From JAMORN01 sp027063545 [NCBI: bacterium] (GTDB taxonomy: Bacteria > JAMORN01), in contig JAMORN010000139.1 in assembly GCA_027063545.1 (NCBI GenBank), positions 1 through 7,015 of the forward strand: DNA of 7,015 bases. The letters run 5' to 3'. The notes under the pieces were generated by a model. The model was not told where the DNA came from. It worked only from the letters and a program-made list of their open reading frames with translations, and did no database searches. Positions 1-5,836 of the stretch are shown here, one piece after another. Position 1 is the first letter of the stretch; every line of letters starts with the position of its first letter. The translations under genes and the position numbers were made by a program.

Positions 1-1
1 C

Positions 2-679
2 TCTTTTGATAATAGTTTTTTCTTTTTTACAGATTCATCAAAAGTAGAGGACTTTTCTCAAAATAGCGAGATAGGTATTGTGTTTGATCCAAGGTTTAAT
101 TATACTAGATTTATTATATTTAGAAACTTTTATTATTCAAATCATTTTGATAATACATATTCTCTTTCTGCTACAGCAACAATAGAAAAAGGTTATAGAA
201 TTGAGAAAAAATTATCCAATGATAATTTAGAGATAGATTTAAATACTGAAATTTCAAACTACAAATATAAAATGGTTGAGGATACCCTATCTAATATTAA
301 TCGCTATTTTTATGAGAATAAAATAAAAATTTTAAATTTTTCTCCATTTTATATTATCCCAGCATATTCTATTGAGAAGAAAGAGGAGCTTTTATTTAAT
401 GATAAAGTGTATTTTTACAGCATTTTCCCAACATTTGAGTATAAAAAGCATCTAATTTTTTCAACCACATTAAAAATAACCTATAGATATTTAGGAAATG
501 ATAGTATTTCAACATACAAATATATTGAAGACTATATAAAAGGTTATAACTATGATATTACTTCCAATATAATGTATAATACAAAGGCAAATTTAAATAT
601 AAGTGGAAATTACACTTATAAGATAAGAGGGGATAGAAGATGGCAACTTCTCTCATTAAGTATATTGTATTATTTTTAA
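2..679 (+). CDS. Probable outer-membrane beta-barrel protein, C-terminal part (5' end outside window)
   Basis: The reading frame is open from base 2 to the TAA at 677-679, giving 225 residues. A GTG at 80 lies inside this open frame, has no ribosome binding site and is probably not the start, so I treat the gene as cut by the left edge. I do not recognise a named family. What can be seen is a string of short alternating polar/aromatic segments (for example KANLNISGNYTYKI near the end) separated by turn-like D/N/K-rich stretches. It ends in SLSILYYF, and a terminal aromatic Phe is typical of the last strand (beta-signal) of outer-membrane barrels. No hydrophobic transmembrane helix is visible in this part. 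It overlaps the following Omp85-like gene by 40 bases, so the two are likely co-translated. The barrel assignment is inference from composition and ending; a large periplasmic beta-rich protein is the alternative. Confidence 0.6.
   Translation, partial: SFDNSFFFFTDSSKVEDFSQNSEIGIVFDPRFNYTRFIIFRNFYYSNHFDNTYSLSATATIEKGYRIEKKLSNDNLEIDLNTEISNYKYKMVEDTLSNINRYFYENKIKILNFSPFYIIPAYSIEKKEELLFNDKVYFYSIFPTFEYKKHLIFSTTLKITYRYLGNDSISTYKYIEDYIKGYNYDITSNIMYNTKANLNISGNYTYKIRGDRRWQLLSLSILYYF
626..633 (+). promoter_or_regulatory. Ribosome binding site for the Omp85-like gene
   Basis: AGAGGGGA sits 6 bases before the ATG at 640 (about 9 from the GAGG core), inside the last codons of the upstream gene. It supports the start at 640 even though that choice forces a 40-base overlap between the genes. 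Confidence 0.6.
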
Positions 680-2256
680 TAATTTTTTTTAATTTTTTAT
701 ACTCAAAAAACCTTCAGCTTATAGAAGTTGATAGTTCATTTAATGATATAGACTTTTCTAAGAAGTATAAAATAAAGATAATTGGAATTGATAGCTTGGT
801 TAAAGATAGTGTTTTTTATTATTGGAATATATACTCGCTTAAAGATTCCCTGTCAAAAGAGACTTTGAATAAATTTTTAAAAAAAATTACAAATATATAT
901 GAAGATATAGGGTATCTTGATGTTAAAATAGTTTATAAGGGTATGGAACCTTTTTTTTTTATCTTATTTGAAAAAGGAAATCCCTATAAAGTTAAAATAA
1001 TAGAAAAGAGAAAAGGAAGTTTTTCAATATTTTATATAGGAGACTATAATAAAAAAATTCTAGAGTATTTATTTTACAAAAGATTAGAAAATTTAAAAAA
1101 AATAGGATATTTAAATTCATATATTTCCCTGGATTCTGCATTTAAGTTTAATGATACTTTATATATTTATACTCACATAGAAAATGGCAATTCCATAAAT
1201 ATTGATAGTATATTTGTTAATCCTAAAAAATATAATAGATCATTTTTTAAAACTATTATTTTATCTTTAGGTTCTTCTTACAAAGAGATAAATAAAAATT
1301 GTTCAAAAGTGGAGAAGACCTTTGATATTAAGATAGAAGATTCTATAATATATATAAATAAAGATAAAGGAATATTAAATTTATATATAAAAGAATTAAG
1401 AAAAAATTCTTTAAAAACAACATTTTATATGGATAGCTCAACATTTTTATATAATGTAAATATATATCTAAACAATCTTTATGGTTATCCTAATACATTA
1501 AGACTTTATGCAAATAAATTCAATAATTTTACCCAAAAGTATAAAATAGAATTTTCATCTATTGTAAGTTATAATATGTCTATTTCTCTCCATTTGGGTG
1601 GAGATGTATTTATTTATGATACAACAAATATTGAAAAAAACTATACAATGGGATTTTCTAGACCAATTAAAGATGAAAATAGATTTAAAATAGATATATC
1701 CTATAAAAATCTTGAAAAAAATAATGTTTATTTTAATAAATTCTACACTCTACAAATAAATTTTTACAATAAAATATACGATTCCTTATTTTACAAACAC
1801 AGATTTAAAATATCTTTTAGCATAATATCAGATAAAAATAAAAATTTTTCCAATAGTTTAACATTTAAATACACTTTTCCATTAACATACAGGAGTTTTC
1901 TTTATAGAGGAGAGTATAACTATTTGAAAAATTTCTATTTTAACTATTACGATTATTTTGCTTATATTATATCACCAGAGGTTGTAAGAGGTTATAAATC
2001 TTTTATTATATATCCTGAAGAGGTTTTATCTTTAAAAAATAGTATTGGAGTTATAAAAGGAAGAAGTTTCTTTTATATATTCTATGATTATTGTATTACA
2101 AGGGATATTACAGATGAAATAGGAAAGTACAAAGGCTATGGAGTAGGTTTTGAAATAGTAAAGAATAGTTTTCTACTTATGTTTTTAGTAGGTTATAACA
2201 GAGAAGTTTATCTTTACAATCCACTTATAACAGTAAGCTTTACCTACTTTCTTTAA
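640..2256 (+). CDS. Omp85-family outer-membrane protein (BamA/TamA-like)
   Basis: This 538-residue protein probably inserts or translocates proteins or other material at the outer membrane. Residues 1-22 form a Sec signal peptide (Lys7, hydrophobic core, cleavage after FLYS). Residues ~43-110, ~115-182 and ~183-252 look like three POTRA repeats; the first two carry the helix-turn signature YEDIGYLDV / LKKIGYLNS. From ~253 to the end is a beta-rich barrel. VRGY at 449-452 matches the conserved VRGF/RGY motif of Omp85 loop 6. It is followed by the usual strand pattern (FFYIFYDY, then YGVGFEI) and a final strand ending TVSFTYFL. Three POTRA repeats plus a ~285-residue barrel resemble TamA (about 577 residues) more than BamA (five POTRAs), so a TamA-like role is possible, but orthology cannot be settled here. 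The ATG is supported by a good ribosome binding site. Its 3' end overlaps the convergent hflC gene by 17 bases. Confidence 0.82.
   Translation: MATSLIKYIVLFLIIFFNFLYSKNLQLIEVDSSFNDIDFSKKYKIKIIGIDSLVKDSVFYYWNIYSLKDSLSKETLNKFLKKITNIYEDIGYLDVKIVYKGMEPFFFILFEKGNPYKVKIIEKRKGSFSIFYIGDYNKKILEYLFYKRLENLKKIGYLNSYISLDSAFKFNDTLYIYTHIENGNSINIDSIFVNPKKYNRSFFKTIILSLGSSYKEINKNCSKVEKTFDIKIEDSIIYINKDKGILNLYIKELRKNSLKTTFYMDSSTFLYNVNIYLNNLYGYPNTLRLYANKFNNFTQKYKIEFSSIVSYNMSISLHLGGDVFIYDTTNIEKNYTMGFSRPIKDENRFKIDISYKNLEKNNVYFNKFYTLQINFYNKIYDSLFYKHRFKISFSIISDKNKNFSNSLTFKYTFPLTYRSFLYRGEYNYLKNFYFNYYDYFAYIISPEVVRGYKSFIIYPEEVLSLKNSIGVIKGRSFFYIFYDYCITRDITDEIGKYKGYGVGFEIVKNSFLLMFLVGYNREVYLYNPLITVSFTYFL
951..960 (+). repeat. 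T10 homopolymer inside the Omp85-like gene
   Basis: Ten consecutive T residues encode part of EPFFFI at residues ~103-108, in the first POTRA-like repeat. The frame is intact as read here. A run this long is a potential slippage site for replication or transcription, and also a place where sequencing indels occur. Confidence 0.9.
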
Positions 2257-3094
2257 TTAAAAGTTTATATAATCTAGAATCTATAGGAATAACAAGAATA
2301 GAAGATGAATCTATAGTATTTTCAAAAAACAGAAGATTTTCATATAATTTAAAGAATTTTTTATTCTTAGAGTAGGCATTTGAATATATAAAATAAGCTA
2401 GAGAATCTCCTTCTGCTTTTATATATTGAGCAGTTTTCTGAGCGTATGCTAAGATACTATCCCTCTCTCTATTTGTTTGAGCAATAATTTTTTGAGCAAT
2501 CTCTTTACCTTCTGCCCTATATTTAGAAGCCATAGCCATACGTTCAGCCTCAATTCTTTTATAAACATTTTTTAAATTTTCCTTTGGAAGATCACTTTTT
2601 TTAATTCTAACATCAACAATTTCTATACCTAATTTAGAAGCTTTTTTATTAGAATTTATCTTAACCTTTTCCATCATTTCATCTTTTTCTTTTATTACTT
2701 CAGATAATGTATAATTACCAATAACATTTCTTATTTCAGAGAAAATTATTTCATGAAGTCTTAAATTTGCATTTTCTAGGGTTTTTACACTCATTTCAAA
2801 GGTATCTGGAGCAGCTATTCTCCAACAAGCATAATTATCAATAACAAGAGTCTTTTTATCTTTTGTAATTATCTCTGTTGGTTGAGCATCATATATAAGA
2901 AGTCTTTTTTCGTACTTTTCAACTTGCCACCATGGAAGTTTAAAATGTAATCCAGCGGTTTTTTCAACCTTTATAATCTTACCAAACTCTTTTACAACAA
3001 CCTGCTCCGATTCATCAACAGAGTACAATGAAAAATAAGCAAAAATTCCTAAAATAAGAATTATAAACAAATATAATATAAACTTTCCTTTCAT
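2240..3094 (-). CDS. hflC: HflC, SPFH-domain partner of HflK (FtsH protease modulator)
   Basis: HflC forms with HflK a large membrane-anchored cage that surrounds and modulates the FtsH AAA protease. The 284-residue protein has an N-terminal membrane anchor (~6-24). It is followed by VDESEQVVVKEFGKI (26-40) and GLHFKLPW (48-55), the start of the SPFH/band-7 domain. The segment LGIEIVDVRIKKSDLP (155-170) and the following VYKRIEAERMAMASKYRAEGKE are diagnostic of HflC. After them comes an Ala/Glu/Lys-rich helix (~180-235). Compared with E. coli HflC (334 residues), the insertion in the middle of the SPFH domain is absent. It is the last gene of the operon. A GAGA ribosome binding sequence directly after the hflK stop lies 8 bases from its ATG, suggesting coupling. 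The stop lies inside the 3' end of the convergent Omp85-like gene. No ftsH is visible in the window. Confidence 0.93.
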   Translation of the reverse strand: MKGKFILYLFIILILGIFAYFSLYSVDESEQVVVKEFGKIIKVEKTAGLHFKLPWWQVEKYEKRLLIYDAQPTEIITKDKKTLVIDNYACWRIAAPDTFEMSVKTLENANLRLHEIIFSEIRNVIGNYTLSEVIKEKDEMMEKVKINSNKKASKLGIEIVDVRIKKSDLPKENLKNVYKRIEAERMAMASKYRAEGKEIAQKIIAQTNRERDSILAYAQKTAQYIKAEGDSLAYFIYSNAYSKNKKFFKLYENLLFFENTIDSSSILVIPIDSRLYKLLIKESR

Positions 3095-3106
3095 TTATTT
3101 TATCTC

Positions 3107-4048
3107 TTATTTATTTAATTTATCTAGGTTAAGTAAATTTAATGTACCACCTGATTTTGAGTCAATAATATATACCTTTGCTTTTGGAAGTACTTTATTT
3201 ATTACTTCATAAAATAATTTAGTTTCAGTAATATTTGGATTTTTGTTGTATTTTTCTAAAAGTGTTAAAAACCTTTTAGTTTCACCTTGAGCTTTAGTTT
3301 CTTTTTCTATTTTATAAGAGATAGCATCTTGGATTATTTTATAAGCTTTTGCTTTGGCCTCAGGAATAGTTTTTTCTTTATATGCTATAGCTTCATTTAT
3401 ATATGTATTTTTATCCTCTCTTGCATTCACTACATCTTTAAAAGCCTCTGATACTGCAGGAGGAGGACTAACAAGTTGAAGTTGCACGGATAGTAAATGA
3501 AGGCCCAAATCATAATAAGACCATATTTCCTTAATTTTGTTATAAATACTCTCCTGAATTAGAGCCTTTCCAGTTGTTAATGCTTCATCAATTGTGTGAT
3601 GTCCAATAACATTTCTAACCGCAGCCATGCAAGAGTTTTTTATAATTTTATCAATATCCTTTGCATTAAAGAGATACTTTTCTGGTTCAGAAACTTGATA
3701 TTGAATAACTACTTCTAAGTCAACAATATTTTCGTCTCCTGTAAGCATTAAAGCCTCTTCTGGGATATGAACTTTATTACCATCATCATCTGTTTTAAAT
3801 CCAATTTCTACTTTTCTAACCATGGTTGTAGGCACAATATCAACTTTTACAATAGGGTAGGGAAGAGTAAAATGAAGACCTGGTTTTGTAGTTCTCCAGT
3901 ATTTACCAAATAGTCTTTCTACTCCCATTTGATCTGAATCAACTCTATAAACAATCCAAGAATAGTTAAAAAAAGAGAAGCTAGCTAAAATAGCAAGTCC
4001 TAAAATTACAATAATTAAATAAAAAATATTTTTAGATGTGCTTTTCAT
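3107..4048 (-). CDS. hflK: HflK, SPFH-domain partner of HflC (FtsH protease modulator)
   Basis: This 313-residue protein is the larger partner of the HflKC complex, anchored in the inner membrane with its SPFH domain outside the cytoplasm. A membrane helix spans ~8-28. VDSDQMGVERLFGKY (36-50) and GLHFTLPYP (57-65) open the SPFH domain. MLTGDENIVDLEVVIQYQV (101-119) is the signature HflK segment, and SPPPAVSEAFKDVVNARED (194-212) leads into the long Ala/Glu/Lys helix. The C-terminus ends with a GGTLNLLNL-type tail (300-308) common in HflK proteins. The Gly-rich cytoplasmic N-terminal extension of E. coli HflK (about 419 residues) is missing. The gene starts 9 bases after the acyltransferase stop; the preceding bases are A/T only with no recognisable ribosome binding site, so translation may depend on coupling. 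hflC follows 12 bases downstream. Confidence 0.93.
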   Translation of the reverse strand: MKSTSKNIFYLIIVILGLAILASFSFFNYSWIVYRVDSDQMGVERLFGKYWRTTKPGLHFTLPYPIVKVDIVPTTMVRKVEIGFKTDDDGNKVHIPEEALMLTGDENIVDLEVVIQYQVSEPEKYLFNAKDIDKIIKNSCMAAVRNVIGHHTIDEALTTGKALIQESIYNKIKEIWSYYDLGLHLLSVQLQLVSPPPAVSEAFKDVVNAREDKNTYINEAIAYKEKTIPEAKAKAYKIIQDAISYKIEKETKAQGETKRFLTLLEKYNKNPNITETKLFYEVINKVLPKAKVYIIDSKSGGTLNLLNLDKLNK

Positions 4049-4057
4049 ATTATTTTT

Positions 4058-4912
4058 TTAGTACAAATTAGGTTGTAATTCTTTTGTATTTTTCCAAATC
4101 TTATGAGTAAATCCAAACCATCTTGTAGGTTTCATATAAATAAAATAAGAAAAAAACTCTAAAATTTCCATAAAAATTTTTTCAATTTCTTTTTCTTTAA
4201 ACTCATTATAATAAATGTATTTAAATTTAATCTTCCATTGACCATTTTCTTTAATAAGCACACAATATAGTATATCTCTTTTTTGTTTTTTCGCTAATTT
4301 CAGTGGGAAATCAGATATAAGAGTTTTTTTATTTAAAAATTTATATATACTTCCAGTTCTTAGATTTTGATCTATAAGAAAAATAGTAGGGTATTTTTTT
4401 ATTATATCTAAGTTATTTAGAATATTTTTCATTTCTATAGGTATTTCATATAATTTTTCTCTGATATTTTTTAATAAATTTTCTGTATAGGGATTTGAAA
4501 GCTTTTTATAGATAACAACTTTAGAAATATCTATATTAATTCCCATAATCTCCCAGTTATTAAAATGTATTGTAATTATTATAGGATTTTTTTTAAGATA
4601 TTTTTCTATATAAGAGATATCAATGCTATAAATATTTTTAATTAACTCTTTTTTATTATATATAAGAATTATTTCAATAATGTTTTTTGCTAATATATAA
4701 TAGAAAATTTTGTAGAATCTTTTAGATGGATTTTTGTTAAATATATACATGTAATTTTTTCTTATAATTTCTTTCCGATACCCTATGGTATAGAGTATAA
4801 AGCTAAATATATAGATGATAGGTTTTATTAATTTATAGGGAATTAAATAAAAAAAATAAATTAGGATTTTTACAAAGAGATATTCTAAGAGATGTTTAAT
4901 TTTCTTTATCAT
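4058..4912 (-). CDS. LpxL/HtrB-like lysophospholipid acyltransferase (lipid A late acyltransferase family)
   Basis: Members of this family transfer a fatty acyl chain to lipid A precursors, or in some bacteria to other membrane lipids, at the cytoplasmic face of the inner membrane. The 284-residue protein has hydrophobic N-terminal segments (~10-45) and then the catalytic H-x4-E motif as HFNNWE, His116 and Glu121. Further family landmarks are KKLSNPYTENLLKNIRE (136-152), corresponding to the substrate-binding block with its arginine, then FLIDQN (178-183) and a C-terminal RWFGFTHKIWK (264-274). The usual HxGNWE form has Asn in place of Gly here. Length is close to the family norm (~300). The gene is exceptionally A+T-rich even for this window. 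It overlaps the preceding small gene by 17 bases and is followed by hflK after 9 bases. The specific acyl donor and substrate cannot be read from sequence. Confidence 0.85.
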   Translation of the reverse strand: MIKKIKHLLEYLFVKILIYFFYLIPYKLIKPIIYIFSFILYTIGYRKEIIRKNYMYIFNKNPSKRFYKIFYYILAKNIIEIILIYNKKELIKNIYSIDISYIEKYLKKNPIIITIHFNNWEIMGINIDISKVVIYKKLSNPYTENLLKNIREKLYEIPIEMKNILNNLDIIKKYPTIFLIDQNLRTGSIYKFLNKKTLISDFPLKLAKKQKRDILYCVLIKENGQWKIKFKYIYYNEFKEKEIEKIFMEILEFFSYFIYMKPTRWFGFTHKIWKNTKELQPNLY

Positions 4913-5174
4913 TTATTTCTTCAAAATCAACTTCTATAACATCTTCTTCATAAAAAGGCTTTTTTTGATTTATATTATAAGAGCGGTCAAAAGAATTTTC
5001 ATCTAAGTTTTCTGTTTCATTTTTTATATTATCAATAATTTTTTTTATTTTATATATAACAAATAAAATAATACTAACAAAAATTAAAAACAACCCAAAT
5101 ATAACCTTGGCAGGAATAAGCATTAAAATTATAAAAAGTAAGATTAAATAAAACCATAAATTTTCTTTTAACAT
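4896..5174 (-). CDS. Small two-helix membrane protein with acidic C-terminal tail, function unknown
   Basis: I do not recognise a named family. The 92-residue product has two hydrophobic segments (~7-20 and ~23-41) separated by a short PAK turn, so it is probably a hairpin in the inner membrane. A basic stretch (YKIKKI, 41-46) follows, then a polar tail ending in the acidic segment EEDVIEVDFEEI (76-87). The positive-inside rule puts the tail in the cytoplasm. The tail pattern recalls other small membrane proteins that end in a short acidic conserved motif, but this is only a resemblance. It is the first gene of the acyltransferase-hflK-hflC operon and overlaps the acyltransferase start by 17 bases, arguing for a real, co-translated gene. 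There is no ribosome binding site before the ATG. The frame upstream of the ATG stays open, but no better start is seen. Confidence 0.72.
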   Translation of the reverse strand: MLKENLWFYLILLFIILMLIPAKVIFGLFLIFVSIILFVIYKIKKIIDNIKNETENLDENSFDRSYNINQKKPFYEEDVIEVDFEEINDKEN

Positions 5175-5180
5175 ATTAAA

Positions 5181-5209
5181 AAAATAAAATAAGAAATAAA
5201 ATTTTCCAA
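5181..5209 (-). promoter_or_regulatory. Candidate sigma70-type promoter for the small protein-acyltransferase-hflK-hflC operon
   Basis: On the minus strand TTGGAA (5209-5204) is separated by 17 bases from TATTTT (5186-5181). Each matches 4 of 6 consensus positions. The -10 box ends 6 bases before the ATG at 5174, which would place the transcript start at or next to the start codon. In such AT-rich DNA chance matches are frequent, so this is only a candidate. The 54-base divergent spacer (5175-5228) must also hold the + strand nuclease promoter; TAAAAT at 5185-5190 or 5197-5202 could be its -10, without a convincing -35. Confidence 0.3.
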
Positions 5210-5214
5210 AAAAT

Positions 5215-5221
5215 AAAGGAG
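5215..5221 (+). promoter_or_regulatory. Ribosome binding site for the nuclease gene
   Basis: AAAGGAG followed by a 7-base A-run before the ATG at 5229 is a consensus Shine-Dalgarno sequence. It fixes the nuclease start and contrasts with the absent site on the divergent gene. Confidence 0.8.
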
Positions 5222-5228
5222 AAAAAAA

Positions 5229-5783
5229 ATGAAAAAAAAGTTTATTTATATTCAGATAGTTATTTTATTCATTTTACTAAATACATCTATATATTCTCAA
5301 ACATGTTATAATAATTTTAGAGGTAAAAGATATAAATTTGTTTTAGAAAAGGTTATTGATGGCGATACATATAAAGGTTATATAAATGGGAAATTATATA
5401 AAGTTCGATTATTAGGAATAGATACTCCAGAGATTCCCCATGGGAATGATAAAATATCAAAAAATAAACCAAATAAATTTTATGGTATTAGTAAAGATAT
5501 TCTTGATATATATGGAAAAAAAGCAACTTTGTATGTGAAAAATATAATACATAAAAGAGATATACTTACTCTTATGTGTTTAAACAAAAGAGATAAATAT
5601 AAAAGGCTTTTATGTTATGTTAAAAAAAATGATTTAATAATTAATGAAATTCTTTTAAAAAAGGGACTGGCAAGAAGCTATCCTTTTTCTAAACACCCAT
5701 GCTATGATAGATATAGACTATTAGAAATTAGAGCTATCTGTAACAAAAAGGGTTTATGGAAAAATTTAAGCCTCTCCCCTTAA
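5229..5783 (+). CDS. Secreted thermonuclease (staphylococcal nuclease-like, SNase domain)
   Basis: Predicted Ca-dependent endonuclease of DNA/RNA exported from the cytoplasm. Residues 1-23 are a Sec signal peptide (MKKK, hydrophobic core, cleavage after SIYS). The SNase domain runs ~36-178. It shows VIDGDT (42-47) and VRLLGIDTPE (59-68), and then DKYKRLLCYV (122-131) followed by INEILLKKGLA. Aligned by eye with S. aureus nuclease, Asp46, Arg60, Asp65, Glu68 and Arg126 match the calcium and catalytic residues Asp21, Arg35, Asp40, Glu43 and Arg87, so it should be active. The mature part has five cysteines (26, 117, 129, 158, 171), whereas S. aureus nuclease has none; disulfides are possible. 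There is no lipobox. It has its own strong ribosome binding site, stands alone on this strand, and its last codons (SLSP-stop) form the left arm of a terminator hairpin. A role in nutrient scavenging or DNA degradation is plausible but not shown. Confidence 0.9.
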   Translation: MKKKFIYIQIVILFILLNTSIYSQTCYNNFRGKRYKFVLEKVIDGDTYKGYINGKLYKVRLLGIDTPEIPHGNDKISKNKPNKFYGISKDILDIYGKKATLYVKNIIHKRDILTLMCLNKRDKYKRLLCYVKKNDLIINEILLKKGLARSYPFSKHPCYDRYRLLEIRAICNKKGLWKNLSLSP

Positions 5784-5810
5784 AAGAGAGGAGAGGCATT
5801 TTATTATTTT
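5770..5810. terminator. Probable bidirectional rho-independent terminator overlapping the nuclease stop codon
   Basis: GCCTCTCC (5770-5777) and GGAGAGGC (5790-5797) form a perfect 8-bp stem around a 12-base loop. The + strand continues into ATTTTATTATTTT (5798-5810). The minus strand leaves the same hairpin into TTAAATTTTTCC (5769-5758). It can therefore stop both the nuclease transcript and the convergent hydrogenase transcript, whose stop lies 40 bases away. The nuclease TAA at 5781-5783 is in the loop. Confidence 0.75.
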
Positions 5811-5834
5811 GGAGGGGGAGAGGAGGGGAGAGAG
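5811..5834. repeat. All-purine G/A tract next to the terminator
   Basis: Twenty-four consecutive purines on the + strand (17 G, 7 A) stand out sharply in this AT-rich DNA. GGGGAGAGG at 5815-5823 is an exact complement of CCTCTCCCC at 5771-5779, the left arm of the terminator hairpin, so it reads like a third, competing arm of one composite element. Despite resembling a ribosome binding site, no + strand gene follows it. Confidence 0.6.
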
Positions 5835-5836
5835 TT

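Noticed and set aside
80-82. GTG as the start of the first gene
   Set aside because: The frame is open upstream to base 2, there is no ribosome binding site before it and no signal peptide after it; the gene more likely starts outside the window.
5175-5228. Operator or palindrome in the divergent spacer (AAAATTTT at about 5199-5206)
   Set aside because: Short A/T palindromes are expected by chance in DNA of this composition; no longer symmetric site is present.
5811-5834. Strong Shine-Dalgarno-like G/A sequence as start of a + strand gene
   Set aside because: No credible + strand coding frame follows; the region beyond is the 3' end of the hydrogenase on the other strand.
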